NCBI GenBank assembly: GCA_015680905.1
Contig: CM027381.1
Span: 1,069,501 to 1,133,500, forward strand
Source: Coptis chinensis
Lineage: Eukaryota > Streptophyta > Magnoliopsida > Ranunculales > Ranunculaceae
DNA length: 64,000 nt
Direction: 5' to 3'
The notes beneath the pieces are model-generated. The model was not told where the DNA came from. It did not search any database and worked only from the letters and a program-made list of their open reading frames with translations. The position numbers and the translations under genes are program-made. Numbering within the stretch: the stretch's first letter is position 1; every line of letters starts with the position of its first letter. Below, piece after piece: positions 1 to 10,660 of the stretch.

Positions 1-160
1 TCCATGCTAGAGAACTAGGAGTGGAACAAATTTGTTACTCCACTCTATTTCGATAGAATTGAGAGTAGAAAACTTGATAAATATAGACACGTAATAAGTT
101 TTAGTTTACTTACGTTTTGAGTTTCATCGTTCATTTCGTAGGTAAACTATCATTTTATCA
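1..160 (+). repeat. 3' end of an Athila-like LTR (truncated by window edge)
   Basis: This is the last 160 bases of an LTR in plus orientation. It ends in the family terminus TTATCA and matches the inverse of 747-914 and the ends of the LTRs at 34691 and 48012. The sequence that follows is not a primer-binding site but a pol relic. The LTR is therefore probably the right-hand (3') LTR of an element lying mostly outside the window and inserted into an older pol gene. Confidence 0.8.
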
Positions 161-746
161 TTTATCATTAATCCACAAGATAACAACGAATTTCGAGTAA
201 ATGGACAATGCCTTAAACATTACCTCGAGTTACGCTCCCCAACTGTTGAACAGACTCTTCTCCAAGATCTAGTCCACATAGACTAGATGTTTCGTTTGGC
301 GTACTTAATCTTGTTTTTTCTATAGAGGGTACGCCATTTTGGTAGTTGGGCTATCTTCTATTTTATGATCTCAAAAGTATTTTGAAGTGTGTGGTTGCAA
401 GCGCAGGAGCTGTAGTCCATAAAAACTCTATTTTAGAACTGAGTATAAATGTCTTCAAACGCGAAAGCAAACGTTCCTGGCACGGGTAAACGATGGGTAC
501 CAAAAATTTCTCCTCCTTCCTTCTCTTCCTTTTTACTCTCTCTCACTTAACTTCAGCTAATCATTTGGTGTAAGTCTTACTCATCACTTAATAGGTAATG
601 GTCATAGTACTTTTTGCTCGTAAAACGCGTCTTGGCCAAGGATGGGGTGTCAGATGCATTGTCAAACACCTTTTTGTCTAGGTATTAACTTCCTATCCAA
701 TACTAGCCGGTATAACGTATACTTTTGTCTAATACCAGCTGCGCAG
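161..746 (+). pseudogene. Relic of Athila-like pol C-terminus and post-pol spacer
   Basis: From about 180 the plus strand reads FRVNGQCLKHYLE and about 18 further residues before a stop. This corresponds to the end of the integrase ORF at about 40735-40800 of the complete element (FQVNGQRLKHF there). It would be the extreme C-terminus of a gag-pol polyprotein. The rest of the block looks like diverged post-pol spacer with no gene. A plus-strand LTR end lies on the left and a minus-strand LTR start on the right, so this is older sequence caught between two later insertions. Confidence 0.6.
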
Positions 747-2206
747 TGATAAAATGTAAAATTGAATAGTTTACCTACGAAATAAACGATAAAACTCAAA
801 ACGTAAGTAAACTAAAACTATTTATGCGTGTCTATTTTTATCAAAGTTTCTACTCTCAATTCTATCGAAATAGAGTGGAGTAACAAATTCGCTCCACTCC
901 TAGTTCTCTAGCATGGAATGTTTTCTAATCTAATTAATCGGTCTTAAGTCTAATGAGAGATTTACGAAGGGTGTTATACTACGATACAATATGAAATTGA
1001 TTATGTGAATTTAACTACGAATGCTATGGAAATACAATTGTTTTTTAATCTATATAAAGGATTAGAGGGGAATTGAATCCACCTCGAATCCAACTTAATA
1101 ACCTAGTATAGATTCTTGTATCTCGATTGTCACGTTCTTACGGCAAGAATTCGAGTTCTAATCCCTAGTGTTCATGGCATTTCTACCGAATACTAACTAG
1201 CATGTGAGGTCGTCCACCCATTCTCATAGCGAATCACGACCTTCTAGATTGGAATAGATTCTACAATTCTTCTACATTATACCACTAAGTTTTTATCAAG
1301 GCTTCATCAACCCCTCTAATGGAGGTTTTAGCCTTGAATCATTCAATCATTCCCATATGAATCTAAACTAAACATATTATCAAAGATTGAAATTTACTAA
1401 TCTAAATTAAACAATAATTAAATTCTAATTAACAACTAAGAAATGGTAACCAACAATAATTAAAACTAGATCTATAAATTGAGATGACAAAATCGAAATT
1501 AACAAAATAACTATTTTATTTATCTAATCAATCAAGAACAATGATTCAAAGACTTAATCTAAAACAAGAATTGAAAATGAAACTAAAACTTAATTAAAAA
1601 TATCGGAAACTAGATCTAGAATTATCTATATTGTTTAGGTCTAACTAGCTACCATTAACAAAGAGCTAAGCTTTTGTTTTTATATGTCCAGATCCAAAAA
1701 TCGTGCATGGGCTTGGAGCCATGTTTTGGGGCCGCAGAATCAAAGCCCAAAACCCAATTCTTTCAAATTCAAAAGGCCTCGGTTGCAAGTTGGCTTCAAC
1801 AGACTTTTCGTCCACTTCTGCTCCTCTTATTGGGTCAAGGCTTAGACCATTGGAAAGCTCTCTTTCCGAGCGGTCGTTTTTGACATAAGGTATGCCCAAT
1901 TCAGGTCCGAGTCCAAAGATACGGCCGGAAGTTCTCACGACTTGTGTGTCTTTGTTTCGGCCAGCGTCGACTTTCGACTTTTGAAAGGTTTTGTCTTCTT
2001 GAATTTTAGCCTTTAATCACGGAACTCCTTAGTAACCGACCTTAGCTCCTTTATCTCGCTAAAGTGGCACATTTCGCACATAATGGACTTTGAAAACCCG
2101 AAATGCATAAAAACACGTAATCGGTGTTAACTCTTAATTATTACTCACATAATTGGTCTAAAAGTATGATGATCATATAGGGTTAAAACTATTTGGAGTT
2201 TTATCA
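747..2206 (-). mobile_element. Athila-like LTR, element A (3' LTR)
   Basis: On the plus strand it begins TGATAAAATG and ends TTATCA, the same termini as all full LTRs here. It is 1,460 bp long. A TATA-like box (TATAAAAA on the minus strand, 1677-1684) sits at the same place as in the other LTRs. To its right come the polypurine tract, a stem-loop and the 3' untranslated region of an element reading right to left, which makes this the 3' LTR. No matching 5' LTR of element A is identifiable, so element A is truncated. Short ORFs inside (1666-1938) are not genes. Confidence 0.85.
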
Positions 2207-3680
2207 AACCAAACCCTTAAACAAACATTTTGCTTGTCCTCAAGCAAAGATGAGAAATTAGAATAAGTGACAAAAAAATGGAGTTCTATCTACTCTCGTT
2301 TACTGAAAGTCGCGATTGCATTGACCATATACGACAAGGCTTTAAACCACTAGGAATTCCCTAGTGGGACGAAGTTAGCCTCGCGTGAGAGTTTTCGATT
2401 GAAGGTACTCACAAACTTCAACTATACTACAACGACTAAGAAATAAAACTATTGTTTCCTCATTTATGTCCCAACTATCTATACATCTCACTAAGATTGA
2501 ATAAGAATAACTAAGCCAAAACCCTAAGCTAATACATGCATAATAATCAATCATCTATGATACAAATATAAATACTACGAGTAATACTATGAAATGCCTA
2601 GCGAGGTTCGTTTCTAAAAACTTCGGAATAAGCGTCCTTAAGTAGGTCCTCACATAAATATGAAGACAAAACCACTCGATTTTTCCGTTCAAGTTTCAGC
2701 ACTCGATTGCACAAGTGGGCACACTTTACCTTACAATCTCAATGACAACAAGGAAGTTCTGAGTCGATCAAACACATCCGCCACTTACTATCACACTAAC
2801 CTATTCCTAATTTAGCTAGAGGTCTTTATTAGGTGTTGTGGGGATTAGGAGATGGTTTAAGAATGAAGGAAATGAATATTCAAAAAAGGACAAGTCCGAG
2901 ATAATAGAGTCTTCATATTATGTAACTTAGAGAAAACCTTGTTATTTCTTTTTTCTATACTTTGTTTCCATCCTTAGCCATATTTTTCTTTTTTCTTTTC
3001 TTTGGCTTTTGACTCCCTTTTATTCTTTTTTGGAGTTTTTATTTATTTCTATTTTTTTCTTTTCCTTGAATGGAAACTTCTTTTCTTTTCCTCAAGAACT
3101 ACTAATTTCATTTTACATAGGTTTTTTTCTTCTTTTCTTCACTCATTCTATTCTCGGACTTATTTTATATTGGGTAAGTTGAATTTTTATTTTGTTTTGT
3201 TTTGTAGAAGGGTAAAGGAATTGTGGTTTATGGAAGGCTAAAGGAAGGCTCGAGGGGCGACTAGCGGAAAAATAATTCATAGGTTTGAATTTACGGCTAT
3301 ATCGATCCAAAGAGGCCTAAATTCTCGCTTAGGATATGGCATAGTGATCAAGCAAGTGGACGTGTGATTTCTATCCGATTTTACTTCTCCCTTGTGTCAT
3401 TTCTCAAATGTTTACATTTCATATAAGGCTTTTAGGCTATATTCTTACAGATTTGTAGAATAAGTACTCTAGCCTAGATTTGAAACTTATCGCTAACAAT
3501 CATAGATACTCATGTAATATATTTATAGATAGATGCAAAGATTATTACCTACATATTAACCTAAGTTTCTAACAATTATTCCGATGCAAAAGCTACGCGG
3601 AGACTTCTAGATTGTTGATAGCATATAGAGAAAGAAAACAATACCAATATTCCTAAGTGTATAAAGATAAACTTATTTAT

Positions 3681-3716
<36 letters not shown>

Positions 3717-3775
3717 TTGAAACAAATGCATATTATACATATCTATATCCAAACGGATGCCTTAATTACATGTGT
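2207..3775 (-). other. 3' untranslated region and PPT of element A
   Basis: This non-coding stretch lies between the 3' LTR and ORF Y of element A. Next to the LTR is a decayed polypurine tract. Inside it is a perfect stem-loop at 2230-2247 (arms TTGCTTG/CAAGCAA, loop TCCT on plus). A run of T at 3689-3713 and T-rich sequence at 2940-3200 match the A-rich 3' region of the complete element at 45110-46648. The 79-residue ORF at 3002-3241 is only translation of the T-rich tract. No host gene is visible. Confidence 0.7.
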
Positions 3776-3826
3776 TTCTATGCCCCTCCAACAACAAGAA
3801 GCATGCTTTGTCCTCAAAGCATTTAA
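3776..3826 (-). promoter_or_regulatory. Stem-loop plus PPT-like module downstream of ORF Y (element A)
   Basis: An inverted repeat ATGCTTTG/CAAAGCAT with an AGGA-type loop is followed on the minus strand by a G-rich tract. The same module lies just after ORF Y in the elements at 45050-45086 and 56207-56255. It resembles the stem-loop/PPT pair next to the 3' LTR. Its function is unknown; it may be a duplicated 3'-end or second priming site. Confidence 0.55.
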
Positions 3827-4017
3827 ATAAAGAGGGTAGAAAAATACCATGGAAATGCGGAAATTCGGAACATCCGCAAAACAAGGTTAGAACATACTAA
3901 TATAGGAAATAAACCGACGCGAACTCTATAAAGAGTTCCACCTATTATGGGGTTAATTAAATTGCTTGGGACATAAGTATTACACTAATAAAGCTAATAA
4001 CTTACCTTATCTCCGCT

Positions 4018-4933
4018 TTAAACATCCTCTTCCTCGTTGGTAAGACGAGGTTCCTTCGCGATCCCCGCCGGTCCATTATAATTTGCCAAGCTTGCCGCCA
4101 TTTATCATCTACTAATGCTAACCTGTTAAGTGTTATCATGTCTAATGGGATGTACGGGCGCGACCAAATGAGGTCGCGACCGCCATCCCGCCAAGTCATT
4201 ATTCGCGAACGAGCTTAACCATCTAATGGTGGGTCTCATGACTTCAACCTTTTCCAACTGCGGAATTGTTCACGTATCACGTAAACAACTACGCGATGAT
4301 CGCGCTTTACAAAAACAGGCATAAGAAGATACTTATGCCTCATGCTTTGGGCTCTCTCTTAAACACTAGCGACTAATACTCGGGGAATGTCATATCGGGC
4401 GACGTCCACCATTTAAAGCGAGGAAAATGTCACCAGAAGATCTTGTTTTGCGAAATGAAGCGCCATTCCCCAAAATATTCATCGGGATGAATAATATGGT
4501 GGTGCCTACGTTTAGGAAAGGCTACCGCGGCAATGCTTTATATCGCCTGGTCCATTACTCGAAATACCCTCCCCCATAATACTCATGGAAATATGTATAA
4601 TCATAAAGATATGCATTATCGGTCATATATGCCCATGTGTTAACAGGATCGTATTGGTAATCCCGAAACTAAAGCGACCACATTTTTATCGAATTGATGT
4701 GTCGTATCTTCGACTTCTGACGAGAGAATTCTTGTTCTCCATCCCGATTACAATAGAATTTAACATGGTCGTAGAAATAAGCAAAGAAGTCCGTGGTGAA
4801 TATGAATCGCCATCACTTACCGGTAGATGGCGCCATCCATCCTAATCGCAGGATCCCGTGGTCGGAACCAATGTCCATAGTCTCGGTGCCCAACACATCT
4901 TGAAGAATTCGTATGTACTATAGGAGATGTCAT
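4018..4933 (-). pseudogene. ORF Y copy of element A (post-pol protein of Athila-like element, broken)
   Basis: The start at 4933 (MTSPIV) matches the ORF Y start at 43932 (MTPPIV). The C-terminal part, MTWRDGG...RLALVDDKWRQAWQ, matches the C-termini of the copies at 44664-44845 and 56457-56640. All three copies span about 915 bp, suggesting an ancestral protein near 305 residues. Frameshifts and stops break this copy. The position after pol is where Athila-group elements carry an env-like or accessory ORF, and the sequence resembles the uncharacterised 'putative plant transposon protein' type found in such elements. I cannot confirm the family or assign a function. No signal peptide or membrane segment is obvious. 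Confidence 0.6.
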
Positions 4934-5240
4934 CACAACAACTCTTTGAGCAGTTCAAAAATCCGGATCGACCCTCCAAATTTGGAATTTCAGCGTTAAT
5001 AGGCGCCGGGTGCGCCACATATATGCGCCGCTGGTTTTGAATTTTAGAATTACTTTGTTTTGGTCGAATACAAAAGGGCGCTGGTCGCCTCGACAAAAAT
5101 TTTGTGAAAATATAGAGGCGCAGCGCTGGCGTAAATCTTGAAACCGGAGTTTAGAGCAAAAAGAAAGAAAAACTTGGAGTGGAAGGTCTTGCGGGATGAT
5201 GGTGGGGTGTAGTGTGGTTTGTTAGTGTAGAAAGAAAGGA
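4934..5240 (-). other. GC-rich leader of ORF Y, element A
   Basis: This stretch lies between the TATA-like box and the ORF Y start. It contains several GCGC-rich words around 5000-5130 (GGCGCCGGGTGCGCC, GGGCGCTGGTCGCC, GGCGCAGCGCTGGCG). Equivalent GC-rich leaders lie before ORF Y in the other two copies. ORFs crossing it (4842-5382) are not conserved and are not called. Confidence 0.5.
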
Positions 5241-5249
5241 GTTTAAATA
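5241..5249 (-). promoter_or_regulatory. Internal TATA-like box upstream of ORF Y (element A)
   Basis: On the minus strand the context is CCTATTTAAACTCC, then a conserved pyrimidine-rich stretch with CTACAC, AACCACACTACACCCC. The same arrangement occurs at 43521-43530 (CCTATTTAAACTTCC) and 57831-57838 (CCTATATAAACTTCC). Conservation in three diverged copies suggests a promoter for ORF Y. No transcript evidence is available. Confidence 0.5.
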
Positions 5250-5746
5250 GGTTCCGAGCTACCAAAAGGAATCGGCAAGTTCCCAAATTGTTTTGAAGGC
5301 AATTTAGGAAATAGAAAAATTCCAACCAAAAAACGGAAACAAACCATTTCCATGATTTTCTATAAATCTCGGTATCTTTCATCTTGGATTTAGAATGGTA
5401 ACTTCTAAACTCTCCTAGATTTCATGCTACCACCACACAAAATCATAGATATGCCGATATCGGCCAAATTATCAACCTTTCCTCCAATACAACTTTACGT
5501 TAGATGATCATATAACGACTTATGCTTCGGTATAAATATTTCCACCCCCAAACAATTCGGGGAAGGTGGGATTAATGATAAAAACAAGCGAAGACGAAAA
5601 TAACCAATTATATTAAAAATAAAATTTAAATCCAAACAACATTAAATAAACACATTACTATTTAAATTTAACTCTTGAATTAAAATCCAACTAATAAAAC
5701 AATCAAAACCATGAAATAACAGTGAACCACAACTGATGGTGAACAC
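5250..5746 (-). other. Spacer between ORF X and ORF Y, element A
   Basis: No gene is seen. A PPT-like tract (TTGTTTGGGGGTGG on the minus strand) lies at about 5547-5562, matching one at about 58130-58150 in the third copy. The rest is AT-rich and matches the corresponding spacers of the other copies. Confidence 0.5.
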
Positions 5747-5998
5747 CTAGTTGTTGTGTGATGAAGATGGACCTCGAGATGGAGATTGGCCCAGGATGGA
5801 GAATGGCTTGAACCATCTGTTTTTGGCGACGACGCTCATACTCGGTTTGACTCGGTGAAACAGAGTCCTCCACGGGTGGCATCGCGTCGAAGCATCTCTA
5901 TTCGAACAAAGTTACTGGGCTTCCATCCGATCTAGCAAAATCTTGATAATTGGGTTTCTTGATCTTTGGTGGATAGTCTCCATGTTAGACAAGATATC
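5747..5998 (-). pseudogene. C-terminal fragment of ORF X, element A
   Basis: This aligns with the end of ORF X at 58340-58600: the same stop context (GGTGT after TAG), the same run of short Ser/Gln/Pro-like codons, and the same upstream CCATGTTA.ACAAGA word. At about 5998 homology stops and LTR B begins. Either LTR B inserted in ORF X, or the rest was lost. Function unknown. Confidence 0.5.
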
Positions 5999-6001
5999 AA
6001 T

Positions 6002-7181
6002 TGATTTTATACTAATATTAACTAAAGTAATTAAATATAGATGAATCAAAGATGGAGAAAGCTAGAGAGAGATTGAAATCCACTTTTTGATTTCTTAATA
6101 TGCTAGTATAGATTTGTATAGAAAACCCTAGTCTAGATATTCTCACACAAGGTTAAAATATAAAGACTAGACCTTTAATGATCCCTAATTACTTTATACT
6201 ATCTCTAGTCATAAACTAATTAGCATGAGAGAAAGCTTGTTCTCATTCTCATGGCAAACTCACTATTATCTAGTTTAGGTTAAACTCTTCTTATCTCTAA
6301 GTCAAGAAAAACCTAAACTGAAAACCCTAACAACAAATCTATACTAACAAATCAAGTCCTCTCCAAAGCTTCATTCAAACTCCTTCTAATGGAGTTTAGC
6401 TTTGATTCATGGACTATCATGAACAAAAGAATGAAAGGAAGACATAATGTAAAGAAGAAATAATTGAATTGAATAAACTAAATCTTTTATTAATAATTCT
6501 AATGGAGGCTACAACTAAACTTATAAACTAAAACTAAAAAGGAGAGAGACAGAGAGAGAGCCCTAATTTATAACTAAACTTAAAAGGGGAGTAACCAAGT
6601 TTTGTTTAGCCTTAAATTAAACCTCTTTATATAGGAGAGGGTTAGGTTTACAATTTCGTGCATGGGTTTCGAAGCCATGTTTTGGGCCATGAAATCAAGC
6701 CCAAAATCTAATTACATATGTCCAAATAGGGATTCTATGATGGAAATTACAATGACGCTTTTTCGCTATACGCTCCTCTTATTGGATCAAGGTCTAGACC
6801 ATTAGAAAGCTCTTTCTCGAGCGGTCGTTTTTTGACATATAATAGCCCCGATTCCTGTGTCCGAGTTCAAAGATACGGCTATGGAAGTTCATTGACTTTT
6901 TCTCTTTTTTCTACCGGCGTTGACTTTGATTTTTTAGCTTTTGACTAGGCTTTAAAAATGTTTTTTCTTCTTAAAACTTGGGCTTTAATCATAGAACTTC
7001 TTAGCAACCAACCTTTGCTCCTTTCACTTGCAAAAGTGACATATTTCTTCACATATTTGACTCCAAGACCTAAAATACACAAAAACACGTAAACAATATT
7101 AACTCTTATTTATTATATACATAATTGGTCTAAATGTAATATTATTAAGGGGTTAAAACTACTGAGTTTTGGCTCTTATCA
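6002..7181 (-). mobile_element. Athila-like LTR, element B (3' LTR)
   Basis: The right end is clear: GGCTCTTATCA followed by AAACCACCCC (PPT complement) and the TTTGT/TCCT/CAAGCAAA stem-loop. The interior shares the segment from CATGAGAGAAAGC to the conserved AAGGGGTTAAAACTAC block with the other LTRs. The left end is less certain. TGATTTTAT at 6002 is the best TG start, but the first 150 bp are diverged or truncated relative to LTR A. Confidence 0.7.
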
Positions 7182-8894
7182 AACCACCCCAAAACAAAGA
7201 ATTTGTTTGTCCTCAAGCAAATATGAGAAATTAAAATAAGTGACCAAAAATGTATTTTTAACTAGTCTCGTTTCATCGAAAGGATTGCATTGACCATATC
7301 GCGATAAGGCCTTAAACCACTAAGAATTCCCTAGTGAGCGAGTTATAGCCCGTGAGAGTTTTCTAGAAAGAATGTACTCACAAACTTCATTTATACTACA
7401 ACGACTAAAAAAATAAAAGTAATTGTTCCCTAATTTTATCTCACGAATCTATCGCCTCACTAGTATTTAAAACAAGGATGATCATTTTAAAACTTAAACT
7501 AATACATGCATAATAATCAAATCATTTTAAGATAAACAACTATACAATGAACTATGCTATAAAATGCAATGACAGTCCATTTCTAACACTTTTGGGGTAA
7601 AAGCGTGCCTAAATAGGTTCTCATGAGGAATGTGTCAAAACACATAACACTCGATTTTTTCCACTTAAGTTCGTTAACTCCGATTAATGCGGTGGAAAGC
7701 ACACATTTCCTCACAATCTTAATGACAATCCAAGAAAAAGCCGAGGTCAATCAAACACATCTACCACTTACTATCACACCAACCTATTCCTAATTGAGCT
7801 TCTGGTCTTTATTAGGTGATCTGAGGCGTAGGTGTTGGTTAAAGAAGAAAGGAAATGGATATTCAAAAAGACCGGTCTGAGAAAATAGTGTCTTCATATT
7901 ATGTAACTAGGAGAAACCTTGTTTTTTTTTCTATATTTTGTTTCCATCCCTTTTTATTTTAGCTTTTTTTCATTTTATTATATTTTTGGAGTTTTTATTT
8001 TATTTCTATTTTTTTTTCTTTTTTTTTTTTTTTCTTTGGATGGAAACTTCTTTTTTTTTTCTTTTCTAAAGAACTAACTAATTTTTGTTTTACAATGGTT
8101 TTTTTCTTCTTTTCTTCACTCATCCTATTTCTCATACTTATCCGGGTAGGCTTATTTTATTTTTTATTTTATTTTATTGGGTAAAGGATTTTTAGTTTGT
8201 GAAAATGCTAATGAAAGGCTCGATGGGGCAACTAGCGGATAATAAATTTCATATAAGTGTGAATTTATGTTTTATATCGATCTAAAGAGGGCCTAAATTC
8301 TCAAGCTTAGAATATGGTATGGTGATCAAGCAAGTAGATGTGTGATTTCTCTACTCGGAATTTACTTTTCCCTTGTGTAAATCATCACTCGGATATTTCA
8401 CTTTTTATGGCTTTTTTAGGCTAGATGCTCACGGGATATGTATTAAGTACTCTAACCAGGTCTCGGAAAAATATTGCAAAATCTAATCAAAGATGCTCAC
8501 GCAAGATGTTCATGAAAAGATCTGATGACTATTACCTATATATTAATCTATGTTTCAAAAATTAAATCCTAATTCAAATACTATGTGAGATTTCTAGACT
8601 AATATCATCATCATGGAGAAGGAAACAATACCATTATCACTAAGTTGCCTAGTATAAAAAGTATTTATGATTTTTAAATATTTTATAAAGAAAAGTCGTA
8701 ATTTACACCCTAAAAGTGTCTAATTTTTTTAAATGTTTCTATCTCACCTCCAAACAATCAAACGGTTTGTCCTCAAAGTGTAAAGAGATAAGCAAATAAT
8801 TTACCATAGAAATGTGGCAAAAATTGGCAGTACGTGTAACATAAATATTATAAAGATGATATGATAACATGAAGCACAATTAAACTGTTACGCA
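7182..8894 (-). other. 3' untranslated region of element B
   Basis: This matches the 3' regions of elements A and D: PPT and stem-loop at the left, T-rich stretch at 7920-8110, and a decayed TTTGTCCTCAAAG stem-loop near 8760-8785. It stops where ORF Y would begin, just before LTR C. ORF Y and ORF X are missing from this element. No gene is seen. Confidence 0.65.
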
Positions 8895-10016
8895 TGATAA
8901 ACGTAAAATGATAGTTTTACCTACGAATAAGCTACGAGACTCAGTCACAAGTAAAACTAAAACTAATTCCGATTATGTTATCAAAATTTTCTACTCTCGA
9001 TGCTATCACAATAGAGTTGGAGTAGAGAATTCGTTCCACTCCTAGTTCTTTAGTATTCAATGTTTTCTAAGACTATCAATCCTATCCAAAGTTAATGAGA
9101 GTATGATGGAAATTATAATATGATGGCAATTCAAATACTAAAATAATAACTACGATAATTCAAACTACGGAAATACTTAAGTTTGAATCTAGATAAAGAA
9201 TTAGTGGAATTTGATTCCACCTTGAATCCAACTTAATACACTAGCATAGATTGTTGTAATCCAATTCTTACGTTCTTACAATAAGAATTGGTCGTTCTAA
9301 TCCCTAATCAATTATGACAATCTCTACCAAATAATGACTAGGATGTGAGGAAGTTCAACCCATTCTCATGGCGAATCAACTACCTTCTAGAGTGGAATAG
9401 ACTCTTACAACTATTTCTATACTACACAATCAAGTTTTTATCAAGATTTCCTCAAACCCCTCTAATTGAGGTTTAGCCTTGATTCATAAAACTATCATTT
9501 CTATATGAATTTAAGCAAGACATGATATAAAGATTATAAATTTATTATATTAATCTAATCAAGAATTCAAAACTAAATTAACAACTAAGAAATGATTAAC
9601 AACTAAGTAATTGAATTTAGATCTAAATACTTTGATAAATCAAAACTGAAATTATGAATAACTAACTATTTTTATTAATCTAATGAAGAATTATCAATGA
9701 TTCAATAACTAATTTAAAAACAAGATAATCTAAAACTAATTACTTGAATCTAAAAACTAGATCTAGAATTATATGCTAATGGCTACCTATAAAACTCCTT
9801 GCTTAAGAGTTAAGTCTTACGTCTCCGAAATGGAGGAGACAAGATCCACGATTTCGTGCATAAATGAGGAGGAGCCATATTTTTTGGGTAAAATCGAGCC
9901 TATAATTGGCTACCTATAAAAATAACGAATCGGATTAACTTTTATTTATTACTGATAATTGGTTAAAAAATATTATTGTTAAGGGGTTAAAACTACTGGG
10001 TTTTGGGCTCTTATCA
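8895..10016 (-). mobile_element. Athila-like LTR C, probably a solo LTR
   Basis: It runs from TGATAAACG to GGGCTCTTATCA, 1,122 bp, and has lost sequence around 9840-9930. The DNA to its right is post-pol spacer, not the PPT that should adjoin a 3' LTR. The DNA to its left is the 3' region of element B. This arrangement fits a solo LTR left after insertion into element B. The flanking 5-mers (ACGCA and ACGAC) do not match exactly, so the target duplication is not convincing. Confidence 0.65.
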
Positions 10017-10660
10017 ACGACATATTAACTAAATTGGAGTAAACATGACAGTGATGGGTGGCAAAATGTTTTGAAATGAAATACCAAAATCGCCACCCCA
10101 AACAAAATTGGAAAACTCTTTTTAAGTTTGAAAATTTTTTTGTTTGGCCTATCTTCAGAAAGGTGATATTGTACAAAAACTTGGGTCTTTCAAAGTCAAA
10201 TTCATTAGACTTAATGTGATATATATGTATTAACATGCAGTTTACCATATATCAATAATCTAAATAATTGTGGATTTTTCCATAAATAGTTAACACGGAA
10301 TGCACCATCAAACATAATCAAGCACCAAAATTTCCTATGACGTGGCTTAGTGGAATGAGAAGGAATTCTGATGGATATAGAATCTAATTGAGCATACAGT
10401 TTCTTCTTTTTCCTCCTACGAAAGGGAGGCCAAGTGAATGAGTGCGAGAAAATTGATGGTTTTGGAAAATACGTGGGATGTCGATAAGTTTTAGAAGGAT
10501 GGAATGGAAAAAATGGTTGAATTCTATGAGGGATTAGCTCAGGTGAATAGTGGTCGGGTGGTGCTCTAGGTAGTATTTGAGAGGGTGGATCATCACAGGC
10601 TCTTAGAAACTCATAGAATTCCTCATCTAGCTTGGTCGCATCCACATAATTATGGTATTC
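10017..10660 (-). pseudogene. Post-pol spacer fused to protease-RT linker, element B
   Basis: 10017-10250 matches the post-pol spacer of other copies on the minus strand (TTTTGTTTGGGGTGG tract, then CTTTGAAAGACC). Immediately upstream the minus strand reads a linker, PPDHYSPELIP, of the kind that precedes reverse transcriptase in Athila-like polyproteins. RT, RNase H and integrase are absent between them, so element B has a large internal deletion. The open frame at 10211-10645 crosses this junction and is not a natural gene. Confidence 0.55.

Noticed and set aside
3002..3241. 79-codon Phe/Leu-rich ORF as a membrane peptide
   Set aside because: It is translation of the T-rich 3' region of an LTR element, and the equivalent tract in other copies is not open.
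10211..10645. 144-codon minus-strand ORF as an intact gene
   Set aside because: It runs across a deletion junction between a protease-RT linker and post-pol spacer and mixes several frames of the original.
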